A stretch of DNA of 64,000 nt from CAVWNR01 sp963756525. GTDB lineage: Bacteria; Actinomycetota; Actinomycetes; Mycobacteriales; Jatrophihabitantaceae. The notes beneath the pieces were generated by a model, which saw nothing but the letters and a program-made list of their open reading frames with translations, was not told the origin of the DNA and did not search any database. The translations under genes were made by a program, and so were the position numbers. The stretch lies in assembly GCA_963756525.1 (NCBI GenBank), contig CAVWNR010000007.1:5585-69584 (forward strand), given 5' to 3'. Positions within the stretch are counted from its first letter, which is position 1; each line of letters starts with the position of its first letter. Positions 61,783 to 64,000 of the stretch are shown here, in pieces.

Positions 61783-62991
61783 CTACGGTTTGCGAGCAAG
61801 GACGTAGAGGCGTTGGGTGGTTTCGCCGCGGAAGGCGAGCGGACCGCGGAGGTACCACTCCAGATCGACCAAGCCGGCTCGCTGGACGATGGCGAGCGCA
61901 TTGGCGGGGTCGTGCAGCACGAAGTCGAGGTCGATGTCCTGGCCAAACCAGTCGGTGATCGTACAGACCTCGGCGCCGGCATGCAGGGCAAGCACGAGCC
62001 AGCCGTTTGTGCGCAGGGGTCGAGCAAGCGCGGCGATGGCGGCCGGCAGCTCGGACGGGGCGAGGTGGATCAGTGAGTACCAGGCCAACACCGCACCCCA
62101 GCCGTCGTGGCTGGCCGGACGCATCAGCCGGCGCAGGTCACCGACCTGGTAGCTGACGCCGGGATGCCGGCGGCGGGCTTCGTCGATCATTTCCGGGCTG
62201 AGGTCCAGACCCGCGGCGTCAGCCCCGGCTTCGGCGAGGAATGCCGCGACATGGCCTGGTCCGGTGCCGACCTCGATCACCGGCGCGCCACGGGACAGGT
62301 CGACGACCCGGCGCAGCAACCACGATTCGAAGGGCAGCTCAGCAAGCTCGTCGTCGAACTGGTCGGCATAGGCGGCGGCGACCGTGGCGTACGCGGCGTG
62401 GACCTTGTCATCGCGGGACTGCGGCCCCGCGCTGAGCACGGATTCGCCGGCTGCCGGCGAGCCGCTGGCCGGTGCTGAGGGCGTGTCAACCGGCCCCAGC
62501 AGGTGGATCCATCGGCTGTCTTGCTGACCCGGTTGGCGCGCCAGCTCGCGCGTCAGCGGCGGGTCCGCAGCGGCCATGCGCGCCAGGCACTGCTCGACCT
62601 CGGTCCGGTCGCGGAAGCGGTGCAGCCGCTCGGTGCGGCTTTTCAGTGCTCCGGCCGGCTGCGGCCCGCGCAGCAACAACACGGTGAGCAGCGCCCGCTC
62701 GTCGGAGGCAAGCCCGCGCCGCTGGGCGAAGGTCTGCGCATACTTCACCGCCCGGCTGCCCGCGCCCTGCCAGATCAACGCAACAAGATCCCGGTCCGTC
62801 AGCGCGCGCAGCGTGCGGTGCACCAGGTCCTCGTCGTAGTCGACAACGGGATCTCGGCTGCTGGCTTGATTGCATGCCGCCCGCACCGAGTTGAGAGTCA
62901 TCGGATACGACGCCGGGACCGTGATCTCCTTCTCCAGCAGGCTCCCGAGGACACGCTGTTCGGCGGCATCGAGCACCGGAAGGTCAGCCAC
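61783..62991 (-). CDS. DUF480 (YceH) - methyltransferase fusion
   Basis: The 402-residue protein joins an N-terminal winged-helix DUF480 domain (about 1-170: LDAAEQRVLGSLLEKEITVP, YPMTLNSVRAACNQ, LLLRGPQPAGALKSRTERL, RWIHLLGP) to a class I SAM methyltransferase (about 195-402: VIEVGTGPGHVAAFLAEAG, GLDLSPEMIDEARRR, VLAWYSLIHLAPSELP). DUF480 is a YceH-type protein in many bacteria, role not settled. The join suggests a methyltransferase that binds DNA or a regulator through the winged helix. Confidence 0.8.
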   Translation of the reverse strand: MADLPVLDAAEQRVLGSLLEKEITVPASYPMTLNSVRAACNQASSRDPVVDYDEDLVHRTLRALTDRDLVALIWQGAGSRAVKYAQTFAQRRGLASDERALLTVLLLRGPQPAGALKSRTERLHRFRDRTEVEQCLARMAAADPPLTRELARQPGQQDSRWIHLLGPVDTPSAPASGSPAAGESVLSAGPQSRDDKVHAAYATVAAAYADQFDDELAELPFESWLLRRVVDLSRGAPVIEVGTGPGHVAAFLAEAGADAAGLDLSPEMIDEARRRHPGVSYQVGDLRRLMRPASHDGWGAVLAWYSLIHLAPSELPAAIAALARPLRTNGWLVLALHAGAEVCTITDWFGQDIDLDFVLHDPANALAIVQRAGLVDLEWYLRGPLAFRGETTQRLYVLARKP

Positions 62992-63101
62992 GACAGCAGA
63001 CGCTAGCGCGCGGACCTAACCAGCCGGACGAGCCAAGTGGAAGCCTCGCCACTAGCGCACGGGACGGCGCGCACATCGACGTGGACGCCTTCGTTGTGCG
63101 C

Positions 63102-63890
63102 CTAGCGGATGCCTTCGGCCAGGATCGCGGTGAAACGCGCGGCATCCGCCTCGTCGCCGATGACAATGACTCCGGACCCGTCCCGTCGGCGCCACAGCCA
63201 CGCGTCCAGGTCGCCGGCGTTCGCGCTGACCGTAAACGTGGGATGGTCGGCCGCCTGCGCAGCGTCGGCGATGCAAAATCCGGGCTGCCGGTCGTGACGG
63301 CTCTGGCCATCGCGGCTCAGGCCCGTCACATGACCGATCTGCACCACCCACTGCGCACCGGTATCCAACGTGCGCAGCCGCCCGACCGGCCGCTCTGCGG
63401 TGAACTGTGACCACGCCGGGCCGCGGAAGAAGTGCCTCAGCAGCTCGTCGACTCCGTCAGTGGCCAGGTCAGCATCCACCGCGGTCACCGCTCCGGCGGT
63501 CAGTTGTGCGTCCAGCCGGTGGATCAGCACCTCGTGCGCGACCCGGCGGCGTACGAACCCGACTGTCTGGTCCGCTGACCAGCTCCACACCGCCACGTCG
63601 TCGGGCGAGTCCTGCAAAGTCCGGACCATCCGCGCGAGCTGCGCGTCGTAGCTCGCCAGCAACTCTGACCGATGCGCCGGCCGGCTCGGCCGCGCACCAG
63701 CCGGTGGGCTGGTCAGCCGACCCTCCACCACCGTGGCCCAGAAGCCGAGCACCACACACATATGCTGCAGCAGGTCGTCACCGACCCATCCCGGGCAACT
63801 CGGCACCGCCGCGGACGCATCGGCGGACACCAGCGCGGCACGCAGCAGTGACCCCTCGCGCCGGATGTGCTCGACGAAGTCCAGCTGCAC
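63102..63890 (-). CDS. Maleylpyruvate isomerase-family protein (mycothiol DinB fold)
   Basis: The 262-residue protein has SCPGWVGDDLLQHMCVV at the start with a metal His, HEVLIHRLDAQLTAG with a second metal His and Asp, and a C-terminal MDMPI-like domain of about 90 residues (ADHPTFTVSANAGDLDAWLW). These features mark the mycothiol-dependent maleylpyruvate isomerase N-terminal family. The substrate is unknown. Upstream, to the window end, no promoter was recognised. Confidence 0.85.
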   Translation of the reverse strand: MQLDFVEHIRREGSLLRAALVSADASAAVPSCPGWVGDDLLQHMCVVLGFWATVVEGRLTSPPAGARPSRPAHRSELLASYDAQLARMVRTLQDSPDDVAVWSWSADQTVGFVRRRVAHEVLIHRLDAQLTAGAVTAVDADLATDGVDELLRHFFRGPAWSQFTAERPVGRLRTLDTGAQWVVQIGHVTGLSRDGQSRHDRQPGFCIADAAQAADHPTFTVSANAGDLDAWLWRRRDGSGVIVIGDEADAARFTAILAEGIR

Positions 63891-64000
63891 GATCGCGCAC
63901 GCTAGTACCCATGGGTAAGCGGATCCGCGAACAGGTCGCGTGATGCATGCATCGTCCCGTGCCGATGTCTACTCGCTCACTAGAAAAGATGACCGCAAAG
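63891..64000. other. Right edge, no complete gene
   Basis: The last 110 bases hold a ten-codon reading frame (63911-63943, MGKRIREQVA) and an ATG at 63943 open to the edge. Another ATG at 63989 follows AGAAAAG. A gene may start here, but too little is present to say. Confidence 0.3.

Overview
The window is high-GC DNA with dense coding on both strands and looks chromosomal. The gene content points to an actinomycete: mycothiol-type DinB-fold (maleylpyruvate isomerase-like) proteins, DUF6131, DUF6098 and CsbD proteins, an ANTAR regulator, partner-switching (STAS/PP2C/kinase) regulators, several GTG starts without leader, and SigF/SigB-like GGGTA promoters. Many secreted sugar-active enzymes suggest a soil or plant-litter saprotroph. 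The species cannot be fixed from the sequence alone. No rRNA, tRNA, CRISPR array or complete insertion sequence was found.

Layout. 1-7.3 kb: the tail of a surface-anchored repeat protein, a secreted six-hairpin glycosidase, an adenylate kinase paralogue, a DinB-fold protein and a purine/uracil permease with a possible operator. 7.3-10.8 kb: copper module copZ-copA, in which CopA carries an extra exported C-terminal domain. 10.8-16.7 kb: a large LuxR/AAA regulator, a flavin monooxygenase, a small membrane protein and a secreted beta-propeller. 16.9-21.2 kb: a secreted BNR protein and a GH27 alpha-galactosidase. 21.3-25.1 kb: a broken VOC gene and the 5-oxoprolinase set pxpA / gntR-pxpB-pxpC with a GntR-type operator. 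25.2-28.1 kb: an orphan protein, an HTH/Clp-N gene pair behind a double palindromic operator, and an ornithine cyclodeaminase-family gene. 28.2-39.3 kb: mixed metabolism, including a frameshifted glycosyltransferase, a gene remnant, a VOC-TrmO fusion, two SDRs, an HpcH-type aldolase, a proline iminopeptidase and a glucosidase-like enzyme. 39.4-48.6 kb: a GH92 alpha-mannosidase-type enzyme of 1421 residues, a quinone oxidoreductase, a lipoprotein, a membrane protein and a secreted beta-helix protein. 48.7-61.7 kb: stress signalling (a 1266-residue kinase/phosphatase hybrid, three STAS proteins, an ANTAR sensor) next to envelope-stress genes with SigF/SigB-like promoters. 61.8-64 kb: a DUF480-methyltransferase fusion and a second DinB-fold protein.

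How the parts connect. The glycoside hydrolases at 19-21 kb and 39-44 kb share a C-terminal module that occurs three times, so they probably act on the same kind of polymer or surface. The STAS, phosphatase and kinase domains at 49-58 kb are the usual parts of a switch that frees a SigF/SigB-type sigma factor, and matching promoters lie before the DUF6131 gene, the five-gene envelope operon and csbD. A low-GC palindromic repeat occurs three times (about 4.9, 5.6 and 43.7 kb), and its arm variants are shuffled between copies. It is the clearest structure not explained by the genes.
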